Source: Acinetobacter kyonggiensis
GTDB taxonomy: Bacteria; Pseudomonadota; Gammaproteobacteria; Pseudomonadales; Moraxellaceae
Assembly (NCBI RefSeq): GCF_900107285.1
Contig: NZ_FNPK01000017.1
Span: 1-64,000 of the forward strand
DNA: 64,000 nucleotides
Direction of reading: 5' to 3'
The notes beneath the pieces are model-generated. The model did not search any database. It saw only the letters and a program-made list of their open reading frames with translations, and was not told the DNA's origin. Of this stretch, positions 9,057 through 17,900 are shown piece by piece. Each line of letters starts with the position of its first letter. Position 1 is the first letter of the stretch. The position numbers and the translations under genes are program-made.

Positions 9057-9397
9057 TAAGTGATCTATTCTTTTTTAAACAGCCTCCTCATCATCAACCA
9101 TAGATTTTTCTTATAAATAAAAATACAGTTGTGTATTATTGAAAAGCTTGGATGGTCTTCCAAACAAAATAGAGTAAAGACTCAGTAAGTTTTTCTAATT
9201 CAATAATTTAAGAATATATTAAAATCTAATAATGTTCATTAAAAATCCAAAAAGACCATAAAACTTAAGTTATTGATTACAAAAAACTGTATAAAATTAC
9301 TTTAACTTTCATACATTTTTCATATATAAAAAGACATACTAATTTTATGGCTTTAAACCATTTAACACATAATTTTTAAATCAATGAGGGGTTAATA

Positions 9398-11017
9398 ATG
9401 CAAAATAAGAAACGCAATCTTTTGGATGCGCAACACTCACATCTTTGGATTATCGGTGGTGGTATTGCTGGCATGGCAGCAGCAGCTTTTGCAATTCGCG
9501 ATGCTAAAGTGCCTGCAAAAAATATTCATATTTTAGAAGAGCTGGATATATCGGGCGGTTCAATGGATGGCGGCCCTACTCCACATGCAGCGCAAGCATG
9601 GGTGACACGTGGTGGACGTATGCTGACCGATGAGACCTATTTATGTTTATGGGACTTATTTTCCAGCATTCCCTCTTTAGAAAATCCTGAAATTTCTGTA
9701 CGTGAAGAATGCCGTGAGTTTAACGAACAAGTGAAAACCCATGCTCAAGCGCGTTTAATTGATGCACAGCATGTAATTGCAGATGCAGAAAAACTCGGAC
9801 TAAATACATTGCACCGTGCGCAAATGTTGCGCTTATTGGCATCGAGAGAAGAAAAAATCGGTAGCCGCCGCATTGATGAGTTTTTTGATGACGCTTTTTT
9901 TGCAACCAATTTTTGGCGCATGTGGCGCACAACATTCGCTTTTCAAAAGTGGCATAGTGCAGCAGAACTGCGCCGCTACTTTTTGCGTTTTATTCAGGAA
10001 CTACCACGTATTCATACGCTCGCAGGTGTCAAGCGCACCAAGTACAATCAATACGACTCCATGATTCTGCCGCTACAACGCTGGCTGGTGGCGCAAGGCG
10101 TAGATGTGCGCTTTGGCAATTATGTGACCGATGCAGACTTCATTACTGATGAAGAAACTCAAGAACGCCGTGCTACACGTCTATACGTGAAATTACCTGA
10201 AGGTACAGAGCAAATCGAGCTGAAAGCGCACGACTTAGCCATTTTCACTTTAGGCTCCATTACTGCCGACTCTCGTTATGGCGGCAATGATGATGTACCC
10301 GCTTTAATCCGCGACCGTTTGGATCATGGCTGGACACTTTGGGATACATTGGCTAAGAAAGCACCTGACTTTGGCCGTCCAATGACTTTTTATGGCAATG
10401 TCGATGAACATAAGTGGGAGTCATTCACCCTAACCATGAAAGATGATGTGCTGTTAAAACGCATCATTGATTACACTGGCAATGAACCAGGCACTGGCGC
10501 ATTGATGACTTGGTTTGAATCAGGTTGGCATTTATCCATTGTCGTTCCAGCACAGCCACATTTTCCAGACTTGCCTGAAGGCATGTATACCCTATGGGGC
10601 TACGGCTTCCAAATTGACCATATCGGCGATTACATCAAAAAACCGATGAGCGAAGCCACTGGTAAAGAAATTTTAACTGAACTCATCAAACAGCTGGGCT
10701 TTGATGACATTTTAGAGCATGTGTTGCAAACAACCGATGTGACAACAGCAATGATGCCGTATGCATCCGCCCTGTTCGCATGCCGAAAATTAGGTGATCG
10801 TCCTTTGGTGATTCCTCATGGTTCGCAAAACTTTGCCTTTTTAGGTCAGTTTGTTGAAATTGAAGATGATGTGGTCTTCACTGTGGAATATTCTGTGCGT
10901 GGCGCTATGATTGCGATTTATGAATTCTTTGGCGTAGAGCGTGAAATTCCAGAGATCTATAATGGTCTGCTCGATCCGAAAGTAGGTTTAAAAGCACTGG
11001 AAACAGTTTTCCATTAA
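9398..11017 (+). CDS. ohyA: oleate hydratase
   Basis: This FAD-dependent hydratase (10-hydroxystearate formation from oleate; MCRA family) is 539 residues, the usual length of the shorter family members. The Rossmann FAD site IIGGGIAGMAAAAF lies at 18-31, followed by ISGGSMDGGP (about 52-61) and RGGRMLTDETYLCLWDL. Later family blocks are KRTKYNQYDSMILPLQRWL, FTLGSITADSRYGGND and TTAMMPYASALFACRKLGDR. The start has GAGGGG seven bases upstream. It is monocistronic and followed by a strong terminator. The gene is visibly richer in G+C than its surroundings, so it may have been acquired. It would detoxify host unsaturated fatty acids. Confidence 0.95.
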   Translation: MQNKKRNLLDAQHSHLWIIGGGIAGMAAAAFAIRDAKVPAKNIHILEELDISGGSMDGGPTPHAAQAWVTRGGRMLTDETYLCLWDLFSSIPSLENPEISVREECREFNEQVKTHAQARLIDAQHVIADAEKLGLNTLHRAQMLRLLASREEKIGSRRIDEFFDDAFFATNFWRMWRTTFAFQKWHSAAELRRYFLRFIQELPRIHTLAGVKRTKYNQYDSMILPLQRWLVAQGVDVRFGNYVTDADFITDEETQERRATRLYVKLPEGTEQIELKAHDLAIFTLGSITADSRYGGNDDVPALIRDRLDHGWTLWDTLAKKAPDFGRPMTFYGNVDEHKWESFTLTMKDDVLLKRIIDYTGNEPGTGALMTWFESGWHLSIVVPAQPHFPDLPEGMYTLWGYGFQIDHIGDYIKKPMSEATGKEILTELIKQLGFDDILEHVLQTTDVTTAMMPYASALFACRKLGDRPLVIPHGSQNFAFLGQFVEIEDDVVFTVEYSVRGAMIAIYEFFGVEREIPEIYNGLLDPKVGLKALETVFH

Positions 11018-11039
11018 GCATGAATTGACCTTGTATAAA

Positions 11040-11071
11040 ATAAGAGCACACAAACGTGCTCTTATTTTTTT
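11040..11071 (+). terminator. terminator after oleate hydratase gene
   Basis: ATAAGAGCAC and GTGCTCTTAT form a ten-pair stem around ACAAAC, followed by a run of Ts. It starts 22 bases after the ohyA stop. Confidence 0.92.
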
Positions 11072-11267
11072 AACTTAGTCTATTTTTATCTCAACACATT
11101 ACAAAACATACTTATTTCACCAAATTAATAGAAGTAGATTGCCCTATTTTTAAAAACAATATACTTAAACTTTATTTACTTAGATCTTCGCTAACTTTCA
11201 CAACCTCAATAATTTCGAAAGTACGTTGGAATTTTATTCAGCTTTTACGAGTTATCGTCAATAAATT

Positions 11268-11972
11268 CTAACGCTGTTTATTCCTAATTGTATTTACATT
11301 CTTGTTCATTAAATGTCTTATAAAGTACTTAAAAAAGAGACTTTGAATATAACTAAGTTCTTGTTGATGATTTCTATAAAAATCGTCAGGGCTATCAAAT
11401 AGACCGAAGTCCTGATTAATCCCCTTATCCTGAATAAAAGTATCACTTAGATTCCAATCTATAGGCGGATTATCAAAATTATCAGTGAAAACTCCAAAAC
11501 CGCAGAATGTCTTAGTCATGTTTTTATTAATGTTTCTTAATTCTTGAAGATACTGCCTATCAAGAATAACCCCTTCCAAGATATACCAATGTTCATTCAC
11601 ATAAACTTCTACCCAGCTATGCAAAATGTTTTTAGGTGAAAGCTTATACCAGAGACCATCAATGGCACCTTTTTGTAACTCTTTATCAATAGTGAAGCCG
11701 TGTAACCGAGTAGGTATTTTGACTGCTCTTAACAGTGCCATCAATAAAGTCGCTTTTGTATTACATTGGCCATAGCCATCTTTTAAAATATCAGAAGCCT
11801 GTATCGTGTCACCAGTGTTATAACCAAACTGTATTTCATCTCGAACAAAATTATAAATATTTTTTACTTTATCTACATCACCTAACTCATTCCATTTTCT
11901 TTGCTCTATTAAATTTTTTATTAAAATATGGTTATAGTCCAAAATAGGGGTTTCTTTCAACAATCTTTCCAT
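11268..11972 (-). CDS. transglutaminase-like cysteine protein
   Basis: The 234-residue protein carries the transglutaminase-like core: Cys70 in DGYGQCNTKATLLMALLRAV, His118 in ILHSWVEVYV and Asp138 in LEGVILD, the Cys-His-Asp triad of papain-like transglutaminase homologues, which usually act as peptidases or amidases. The opening (ETPILDYNHILIKNLIEQRK, then VKNIYNFVRDEIQFGYNTGD) is typical. No signal peptide is seen, so it is probably cytoplasmic. It stands alone; the substrate is unknown. Confidence 0.8.
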   Translation of the reverse strand: MERLLKETPILDYNHILIKNLIEQRKWNELGDVDKVKNIYNFVRDEIQFGYNTGDTIQASDILKDGYGQCNTKATLLMALLRAVKIPTRLHGFTIDKELQKGAIDGLWYKLSPKNILHSWVEVYVNEHWYILEGVILDRQYLQELRNINKNMTKTFCGFGVFTDNFDNPPIDWNLSDTFIQDKGINQDFGLFDSPDDFYRNHQQELSYIQSLFFKYFIRHLMNKNVNTIRNKQR

Positions 11973-12081
11973 AATGACCTCTGTCGTTTTAATTATCTTT
12001 ATTCAAAACTATGGAGTTAGACCAAGGTCAATAGATCATGACTTTTAATAATTTATAATATTTTCCTTATTTTTATTTTGG

Positions 12082-12169
12082 GGTTTTTCTCTATCTAAAA
12101 CTATGCAAAAAATGTGCTGACTTTAGCTCACAAAAATAAGTGCAGGCTTGGTATGAACAATGCAAATAA
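12082..12169 (+). pseudogene. second Excalibur-like relic
   Basis: One frame reads CKKCADFSSQK, stop, VQAWYEQCK, stop. The TGACTTTAGCTCACAAAAA stretch also occurs in the relic at 848-961. It has lost its start and signal region. The rest of 11973-12338 has no recognisable gene. Confidence 0.4.
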
Positions 12170-12338
12170 TCAGGACAAATCCTCTTAATTTAAATTATGG
12201 ATTTAATTTATAGAGAAATAAACAAATTAACGCATACAACTTAATCCATTGTATGGATTAAGTTGTATGCAAATAAAACCTTAAAAGTTACCAATAATTC
12301 TAGAAAAGATAATTGTAAGAACATGAATTGCGCTTAAA

Positions 12339-13199
12339 TTATTTCCACTGCATTTCGCCTGTAAGTACTTTGGAGCTTAACTCCAAAGAACTTTCTTCTG
12401 CCAAGTTAGGGTACTTCTCTTTTAAGGCCGCAATGACTGATGCTGAATCTTTATGATCTTTCAAAACCTTATCGACATCCACAAGATACTTGTAGGTAAA
12501 GTCGATGGCTTTTGTTGCAGAAGGAATTTCACCCATATAATGTCCAGGAATTACAGCCTGTGGATGTAATCGATTCATTTGTTTCACCGTTTTACGCCAT
12601 TCAGCACGTGCTTCTTTCGTTTGTGCATCTGCTGTCCACAAATGAATCCCTGAAGACAAACCAACACCGCCCAGAATTGTACGATTGCTTGGAACCCAAA
12701 GATAAGAAGCATATTTACCTGGCGCTTTAATCTCAATTTTTTCACCTTCTAGCTCAATCGTTTTATCTTCAATTGCACTAGGAACAATCACTTGAGATGG
12801 AGCACCATTTTTCAAAATGGGACCCCAATAGGCAAACTTGCCATCTTTAGTTGCTTCAATATGTTTGACTACTTCAGGTGTTGCAATCACTTTTGCATTT
12901 GGGAATGCTTGTACAAGTGGCTCTAAGCCGAAATAATAATCTGGGTCACCTGCTGTAATAATAATATATTTAAGATTTTTACCACTGTCCTGTATGAGTT
13001 TAACTAAGTTCTTTGCATCGTTGATACTAAATTGTGCATCAACAAGCACAGCTTCTTTTTCACCAGAAATTAGAGTCGATGTAACAGGGAAAATACCTTG
13101 TGCTTGAGGGTTATAAACTTTATAGCTTAACTCCGTTGCAAAAGCTGAAGCACTCAGTGCCATTGAACTCACAAGAAGTGATTGAATAAGTAATTTCAT
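12339..13199 (-). CDS. periplasmic MBL-fold protein lacking most metal ligands
   Basis: This 286-residue protein has a Sec signal peptide (MKLLIQSLLVSSMALSASAF, cleavage after AFA) and a metallo-beta-lactamase-type fold: TSTLISGEKEAVLVDAQF (about 40-57), IIITAGDPDYYFGLEPL (79-95), and RLHPQAVIPGHYMGEIPSAT near 210-230. In the usual His-X-His-X-Asp-His motif only Asp87 remains: Ala83, Asp85 and Tyr88 replace the histidines. It may bind metal differently or be non-hydrolytic. It follows the DsbA-like gene by 25 bases on the same strand, so they form an operon, probably controlled by the adjacent HxlR regulator. Confidence 0.8.
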   Translation of the reverse strand: MKLLIQSLLVSSMALSASAFATELSYKVYNPQAQGIFPVTSTLISGEKEAVLVDAQFSINDAKNLVKLIQDSGKNLKYIIITAGDPDYYFGLEPLVQAFPNAKVIATPEVVKHIEATKDGKFAYWGPILKNGAPSQVIVPSAIEDKTIELEGEKIEIKAPGKYASYLWVPSNRTILGGVGLSSGIHLWTADAQTKEARAEWRKTVKQMNRLHPQAVIPGHYMGEIPSATKAIDFTYKYLVDVDKVLKDHKDSASVIAALKEKYPNLAEESSLELSSKVLTGEMQWK

Positions 13200-13224
13200 A
13201 TTGTTGTCTCTCTTTAAAATTAAA

Positions 13225-13881
13225 TTAAGCTTTAAGCAATTGCTGATCGAAAAACTGAACCAAGTCCTGTGGTTTATTGTAAAATTTATGTATTGGTATC
13301 TTATTCATTTCGCCAGATTGGTTTTCATACACCAAGGTTGGAAAGCCTTGTCCACGCACACGTGATAACAATTGACGTGTCTGATGAATACTTTGATGCA
13401 TAAACTTCTGATCTACTGCCTCTAAATATTTTGACCATTGATCTTCATGAATACCTAACTGCAAAACAAGTTGAGCAAGCACACTGTATTGTGTGCCATT
13501 TAGGCCATTCTGATAGTAACCCTGTTGTATTAAATTTAAGAGCGACAACATTGAGCCATGCCCTAAAGCTTGATGAATACTCAGTAACGCATGAGTTGCA
13601 GGGATAGAGTTCATGATCAATGTTGTATCTGCAAGCAAACCATTTTTATAATCATCTCCAAAATCTACACCTGTGAGTTGATGTATCTGCTCATCATAAT
13701 GAATGATTTGTGCACGCATTGCTGCTGTCATTTGTGGTTGGTGATTTTCACTATAAAGTCCACCCAAATGTAGACTCTGTCGATTTGGAAATTTTTCTTC
13801 GACTGCATTCATTAAAGGTAATGCACCATAGCTCCAGCCACAGATAGGATCGATAATCCAATGTAAAATTGGAGAAGCCAT
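13225..13881 (-). CDS. DsbA-family thioredoxin-fold protein with monothiol CGWS site
   Basis: The start at 13881 is chosen because GAGAG lies seven bases upstream; a longer frame to 13935 has no such site and runs into the divergent promoter. The 218-residue protein begins ASPILHWIIDPICGWSYGAL, with the DsbA/FrnE-type active site as Cys14-Gly-Trp-Ser17: the second cysteine is Ser. The long helical insert and a late GQGFPTLVYENQSGE cis-proline loop are typical. No signal peptide, so cytoplasmic. A monothiol site suggests glutathione-dependent or isomerase chemistry rather than disulfide oxidation. Confidence 0.82.
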   Translation of the reverse strand: MASPILHWIIDPICGWSYGALPLMNAVEEKFPNRQSLHLGGLYSENHQPQMTAAMRAQIIHYDEQIHQLTGVDFGDDYKNGLLADTTLIMNSIPATHALLSIHQALGHGSMLSLLNLIQQGYYQNGLNGTQYSVLAQLVLQLGIHEDQWSKYLEAVDQKFMHQSIHQTRQLLSRVRGQGFPTLVYENQSGEMNKIPIHKFYNKPQDLVQFFDQQLLKA

Positions 13882-13968
13882 AAACGTACTCTCATCAATA
13901 AAAATATGATTTGAAATGTGCGAAGAACCGTACATTTCAGGCGATATTTGTTATAGTAAATAAGACAG

Positions 13969-13999
13969 TTACTTTTTGTAAGTACTTACAAAAAAGTAA
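13969..13999. promoter_or_regulatory. probable HxlR operator in divergent promoter
   Basis: TTACTTTTTGTAAGT is followed by its near-perfect inverse ACTTACAAAAAAGTAA. The dyad, containing GTAAGTACTTAC at its centre, lies between the divergent DsbA-like gene and the HxlR gene. HxlR-type regulators typically bind such GTA/TAC dyads, so autoregulation and control of the operon are likely. Confidence 0.7.
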
Positions 14000-14023
14000 G
14001 TGCTCTTTTATGGCGGAAAATAT

Positions 14024-14365
14024 ATGAACACGGATGAATCTTGCTTGGTCGCAAATGTTCTATCAAAAAATTGCCCCTCTAGAGTTACGCTAATGCATTT
14101 AACCAATCGTTGGGGGGTACTCGTCATGTTTAGTTTAAGAAAAGGGACACATCGATTTAGTGAATTAAGACGAAAAATTGATGGTATTAGTGAAAAAATG
14201 TTGACTCAAACTTTACGTGATTTAGAAAATGATGGTTTTATCGTTCGTAAGGAATATGCCGTTATTCCTCCACATGTAGAATATTCATTATCTGCAAAAA
14301 AAGGCGTTGAAGTTGCTGAAAAAATTTATGATTTAGTTGATTGGATTGAAAAAAATACAAATTAA
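14024..14365 (+). CDS. HxlR-family transcriptional regulator, probably redox-responsive
   Basis: The start at 14024 is preceded by GGCGGA; the GTG at 14000 is less likely because the operator overlaps it. The 113-residue protein has the HxlR winged helix: HLTNRWGVLVMFSLRKGTHR (about 25-44), FSELRRKIDGISEKMLTQTL and RDLENDGFIVRKEYAVIPP. Cys7 and Cys17 (ESCLVANVLSKNCPSR) sit at the usual N-terminal position at which thiol-sensing HxlR proteins (QorR, HypR type) have their reactive cysteine. It is divergent from the DsbA-like/MBL operon, so it likely senses electrophiles or disulfide stress. Confidence 0.88.
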   Translation: MNTDESCLVANVLSKNCPSRVTLMHLTNRWGVLVMFSLRKGTHRFSELRRKIDGISEKMLTQTLRDLENDGFIVRKEYAVIPPHVEYSLSAKKGVEVAEKIYDLVDWIEKNTN

Positions 14366-14786
14366 GTGGGCAAGTCATCAACCTCCAAGCATAATCAGAA
14401 TTCGTATTTAGAGTCAGTCACAGCCCTCAGAAAGACACCTAGATTACATAATTTAGGTGCATACTCAGCACACTCAATATCAATATACAAGCTCACCACA
14501 AACCACAGGTCATGTAGAATATAAACAGAGAACTTTTCAGGATCATCGGATTAAAGAGATGCGCCTGAAAAGTATCAGTTCAATAACATAAGCAAATACA
14601 TGGTTGCTTTGTTTTATCGAAAAGCCTAATCATAAATTTAAAAAACATTATATTTCAATAATATATATAACAACACCAGTAACAAATCAACAATTAGATG
14701 ATCTTTAAATTGGTTAATAACATCTAGACGAATTACATTATAAGAGATAGGCTTTAAATAATTTAAAGATTTAAGTATATGAAAAA
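14366..14786. other. AT-rich intergenic region
   Basis: No gene is recognised. A loose inverted repeat (CTTTTCAGG near 14532 and CCTGAAAAG near 14564) is the only structure noted. Confidence 0.4.
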
Positions 14787-15392
14787 ATGGATAAAATAGT
14801 ATTTTTACCTGGGGCTTCTGGAAATATGGATTTTTGGAATCCTTTAATTGATTTTTTGCCCATACATTATGAAAAAGAGATTATTGGTTATCCGGGTTTT
14901 GGAACCTCTGAAAATGATCAAAATATAAATAATTTTAGTGATTTACAAGACTATGTCACAAGCAAAATTCAATCCAAATCTATTCTGATTGCTCAATCAA
15001 TGGGAGGGATTTTTGCAGTTAATAAGACCTTCACGAATCCTAATCTGATTAAAGGTCTGGTTTTAATCGCAACTTCAGGTGGAATTGATTTGACTCATTT
15101 TAATGTTCAAGATTGGCGTACTGAATACCAAGAGCAATATCCACGATATCCCAACTGGTTCATGACAACGAATGTTGATTATGAAGATTATCTTGAAACA
15201 ATTCATGTTCCTGTTTTATTGATATGGGGAGATGATGATTCTATAAGCCCTATTGCTGTAGGAAAACATCTAAACTATAAATTAGGAAATTCTAAATTGC
15301 ATATTATTGAGGGTGGAAAACATGACTTAGCAGAAAAGCATGCTGAAGAAGTTAGCATGTATATCAATCAGTTTTTAGAAACTCTTTGTTAA
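14787..15392 (+). CDS. alpha/beta-fold hydrolase
   Basis: This small (201-residue) hydrolase has the nucleophile elbow AQSMGG with Ser71, the acid in LIWGDDDSISP (Asp149-151) and the catalytic His179 in GGKHDLAE. The N-terminus reads IVFLPGASGNMDFWNPLIDF, with an oxyanion-hole region typical of esterase-like members. The lid is short. No signal peptide is present. The gene stands alone between AT-rich regions, and the substrate is unknown; an esterase or hydrolase of small esters is plausible. Confidence 0.82.
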   Translation: MDKIVFLPGASGNMDFWNPLIDFLPIHYEKEIIGYPGFGTSENDQNINNFSDLQDYVTSKIQSKSILIAQSMGGIFAVNKTFTNPNLIKGLVLIATSGGIDLTHFNVQDWRTEYQEQYPRYPNWFMTTNVDYEDYLETIHVPVLLIWGDDDSISPIAVGKHLNYKLGNSKLHIIEGGKHDLAEKHAEEVSMYINQFLETLC

Positions 15393-15639
15393 TTCTCCCT
15401 AAAATCCATAACTTTTATGGTAATCAATACACTGTAGTCGCTTTTGCATGGATATTCCCGCGCTATGCAAATTATTTCTTCAGTTTTATACATTTTTATT
15501 TACATACATTTAAGATTGAATTGAAATTTTATCAATCATTTATCGTCAACAACTCATTTCACGAAAAACAATTCTGTATTAAATTTTGAGAAAACATGAC
15601 CTTAGACTGCTGATTAAGCACATGTATCCATCGGTAACT

Positions 15640-15712
15640 TACTCAACACTTACACGACCAAATATCAAGGTATGGCAAAAAATTAGATGGACAGTAATTG
15701 AATGTCGAAAGA
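15640..15712 (+). repeat. diverged copy of the 16540-16612 sequence
   Basis: The stretch encoding RPNIKVWQK and the following bases up to GAATGTCGAAAG match, with scattered changes, the region at 16540-16612 (QPNIEVWQKNDGYVIHVE). Both copies are gene fragments. Between 15393 and 15640 nothing else is recognised. Confidence 0.5.
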
Positions 15713-15734
15713 TTCAATCACAGTTAATTTTGGC

Positions 15735-15768
15735 ATGAAATAGCCCTCAAAATTGAGGGCTATTTCAT
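15735..15768. terminator. long perfect hairpin
   Basis: ATGAAATAGCCCTCAA and TTGAGGGCTATTTCAT form a 16-pair stem around AA. There is no long T tract, so it may be a transcription stop or a repeat-derived cruciform. Confidence 0.5.
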
Positions 15769-16003
15769 ATAACGTCCATTATGTTATATAGCGGGTTTAT
15801 ATCTATTTTAGAATACTCGTGAAAGCTTAACCAACAGTTTCCAAAGTATTGCCGACACAACATGACCTTTTAGTACAAAGCATATAAGTATGCTTTGTAC
15901 ATGAGCATGTCGATAAAACGCTCACTGGGAAATTATCTATCTAAATATCGATTAAAAATCTCTAGGACTACACCAATGATAGCCACCATGAGGTGGAAGC
16001 TCA

Positions 16004-16342
16004 TTAATTGTTGTAACTACGGTTTACTGTACCTCTCTTACAGAATTTTCCTTGATATCCATTATGACACTGGTTTAGATCACTAGGTGTTGGTGTACCT
16101 ACACATACACAGTATTGATCTTTAACGGGTACAACACCCGAAACTTTGTCCCTTTCACCACCATGCATTGTGAAGTTTCTGTTTCCTCCAGAGTTATAAT
16201 GAATACTGAAATAGCACATAGATGAGCCATAAGCATCGCAACCCCAAGGAACAGTTTCTTTCTTTTCCGCTGATACATTACTTGAAATAAGCAATCCACC
16301 GAAAAAAAAGAAGCCGCAAAGAATGCTTAACACGAATTTCAT
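16004..16342 (-). CDS. small exported Cys-rich protein
   Basis: The start has an ideal ribosome binding site (AAGGAGG). A Sec signal peptide (MKFVLSILCGFFFFGGLLIS to SAE) precedes a mature domain of about 87 residues with six cysteines (WGC, SMC, YCVC, QC, FC), suggesting three disulfides and a periplasmic or secreted fold. Sequence features are HYNSGGNRNFTMHGGERDKV and KDQYCVCVGTPTP. I do not recognise the family. It is flanked by gene scraps and IS relics, i.e. in an accessory strip. Confidence 0.7.
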   Translation of the reverse strand: MKFVLSILCGFFFFGGLLISSNVSAEKKETVPWGCDAYGSSMCYFSIHYNSGGNRNFTMHGGERDKVSGVVPVKDQYCVCVGTPTPSDLNQCHNGYQGKFCKRGTVNRSYNN

Positions 16343-16540
16343 GAAAACACCTCCTTTTCAGATACAAGCCGCTGATAGGATAGATTTCTGTACTGACCTG
16401 AAGATATTCTAAGTTAACTACAGATATATGGCTCATTTCTCCTAAAAACAAAAAATGGAGCACAACTATTCTAAGTTCAGCCTTGTTTGTCAATTTGATC
16501 ACATTTTAAGCATTTTATGGTATGTAATTTGTTTAACCCA

Positions 16541-16699
16541 AAAAAGCTGAGCTTGCACAGCCGAATATCGAGGTGTGGCAAAAAAATGATGGGTATGTAA
16601 TTCATGTCGAAAGCGTAACTAACCTGAAAAGCTGGCTGAAGACCACTAAGGAGTTACCACACAACCTACGCCTTGAGCCACCATATTCAATTTCAAATA
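16541..16699 (+). pseudogene. fragment encoding a PNIEVWQKNDGYVI motif
   Basis: A 52-codon open stretch reads LAQPNIEVWQKNDGYVIHVE, then NLKSWLKTTKELPHNLRLEP to a stop at TGA. No start codon with a plausible ribosome site is present, so it looks like the 3' end of a gene. A shorter diverged copy sits at 15640-15712. The family was not recognised. Confidence 0.45.
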
Positions 16700-17075
16700 T
16701 TTATTCTGCATGATTGATGACTTTTTTCAAAAAATTGAAGCAACCTATTAGGAGTTTTTGAAACACAGTAACAAGCATTTGAGAATGCGCTCATCTCAAT
16801 TAAAAGTTTCGGAAATCGTGTTCATCTCCATTTGGTATAAATCTTCTCATTTCAATCACTTCAACGCTTTCTTCTTTTCATTAAAGCAGTGTCAAAGTCA
16901 TCTCTTTAAATATTTACCTTGTTACCAACGAATGGTTATCTCATTAATGCACATCAACTCGCATTACATGCTTTACACTTTGCCTTCTGGTCAGCAATGC
17001 CTCATTATGTGCCTATCAGTTATGTCATCAAAATAAGCCGATGATTCAAATTATGGAAGCATTGGCTTAAGCAAG
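16700..17075 (+). mobile_element. decayed, internally deleted IS982-family element
   Basis: The plus strand encodes an IS982 transposase N-terminal region: IDDFFQKIEATY, stop, EFLKHSNKHLRMRSSQLKVS, EIVFISIWYKSSHFNHFNAF and LFKYLPCYQRM. In another frame it jumps to the C-terminal end (SNASLCAYQLCHQNKPMIQI and MEALA, stop). The DDE core between them is deleted. Frameshifts and a stop make it inactive. Confidence 0.75.
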
Positions 17076-17106
17076 ATTTGGATTAATGATGCTAATTATG
17101 TAAAAA

Positions 17107-17826
17107 TTAAATATTTCTATCTTTCATAGCAGGCATCAATATTTCCTTCACGCAAGTTGCATTAGTCGTAGAAATGATAAATTTTATTGCTTGAATCACA
17201 TCAGATAAAGGGATTAAAGAATGCTTTGTTTCTGCTAAAATCAATTCTGTTGGAACGTCAATTTCATACTCTGTAGCTAAATACCCTAAGTTTAAAACGC
17301 TTACTCCTATCAGGTCTTCACGCAGTATTTCTCTTAATGATTGAGCCACACCCAGCAAAGCATATTTAGTTGCTGAGAAAATTAGTTCTTTACCATTATG
17401 ATTATCCACCCCCCATGTTGAACCTATTAGTATGACTTTAGCATTGTCAGATAATTTTAAATTATCTATTAAAGATTGGAGTGATTGAATACAGGTGCTT
17501 ATATTTGTATTTATTATTTTATTTAACTCGATTGATGAAACCTCTTTAAAGTTATAACTCTCTGTAAAAGCATTATTTTCCCATATACCCACATTATAAA
17601 TTAGGATATCTACTTGTTCCTCTCCTACGATCTTTTTGACCTTATAAACCGCATCTTCAGAATTGGATAAATCAGTACAAATCCAATTTAAATTATCTAT
17701 GCCTTCTGGAGCTGAACGAGAAATCCCATAAACCGTATCTATGGAATCTGGTATTAACTTTGCTACCGCTTTTCCTAGGCCTTTGCTGACACCATAAATC
17801 AAAAATGTTTTACTCAAGCTATTCAT
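17107..17826 (-). CDS. short-chain dehydrogenase-like protein with Phe in place of catalytic Tyr
   Basis: The protein is an SDR: a nucleotide-binding Gly motif YGVSKGLGKA, ICTDLSN, and YNVGIW, normally NNAG. At the active site Ser of LIGSTWG is present and the Lys of FSATKYA is in place, but the YxxxK tyrosine is Phe. The enzyme may be inactive as a dehydrogenase or act as a binding or regulatory protein. The ATG at 17826 is used; a TTG two codons upstream is possible. A MerR-type promoter lies just upstream. The first third of the gene is duplicated at 47569-47773. Confidence 0.75.
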   Translation of the reverse strand: MNSLSKTFLIYGVSKGLGKAVAKLIPDSIDTVYGISRSAPEGIDNLNWICTDLSNSEDAVYKVKKIVGEEQVDILIYNVGIWENNAFTESYNFKEVSSIELNKIINTNISTCIQSLQSLIDNLKLSDNAKVILIGSTWGVDNHNGKELIFSATKYALLGVAQSLREILREDLIGVSVLNLGYLATEYEIDVPTELILAETKHSLIPLSDVIQAIKFIISTTNATCVKEILMPAMKDRNI

Positions 17827-17858
17827 ACACAATTTAACTTATTATTAACACTAGATTC

Positions 17859-17889
17859 AGCATAAAACCTCAAGTTAAGTTGAGGTCAA
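17859..17889 (-). promoter_or_regulatory. MerR/SoxR-type promoter with 19-bp spacer
   Basis: On the minus strand TTGACC (17884-17889) and TATGCT (17859-17864) are separated by 19 bp holding a dyad, plus-strand CCTCAAGTTAAGTTGAGG (17868-17885). This differs by one base from the classical SoxR box CCTCAAGTTAACTTGAGG. The long spacer is characteristic of promoters activated by MerR-family regulators. It is placed to drive the SDR-like gene. Confidence 0.75.
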
Positions 17890-17900
17890 GTTTTTTATCC

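Noticed and set aside
9720-10064. Overlapping frames inside the oleate hydratase gene on both strands
   Set aside because: They are shadows of a strongly conserved gene; none has a ribosome site or coherent protein features.
15386-15589. 67-codon frame after the hydrolase gene
   Set aside because: Aromatic, AT-driven composition (FYGNQYTVVAFAWIF, YFFSFIHFYLHTF), no family, no clear start site; likely chance.
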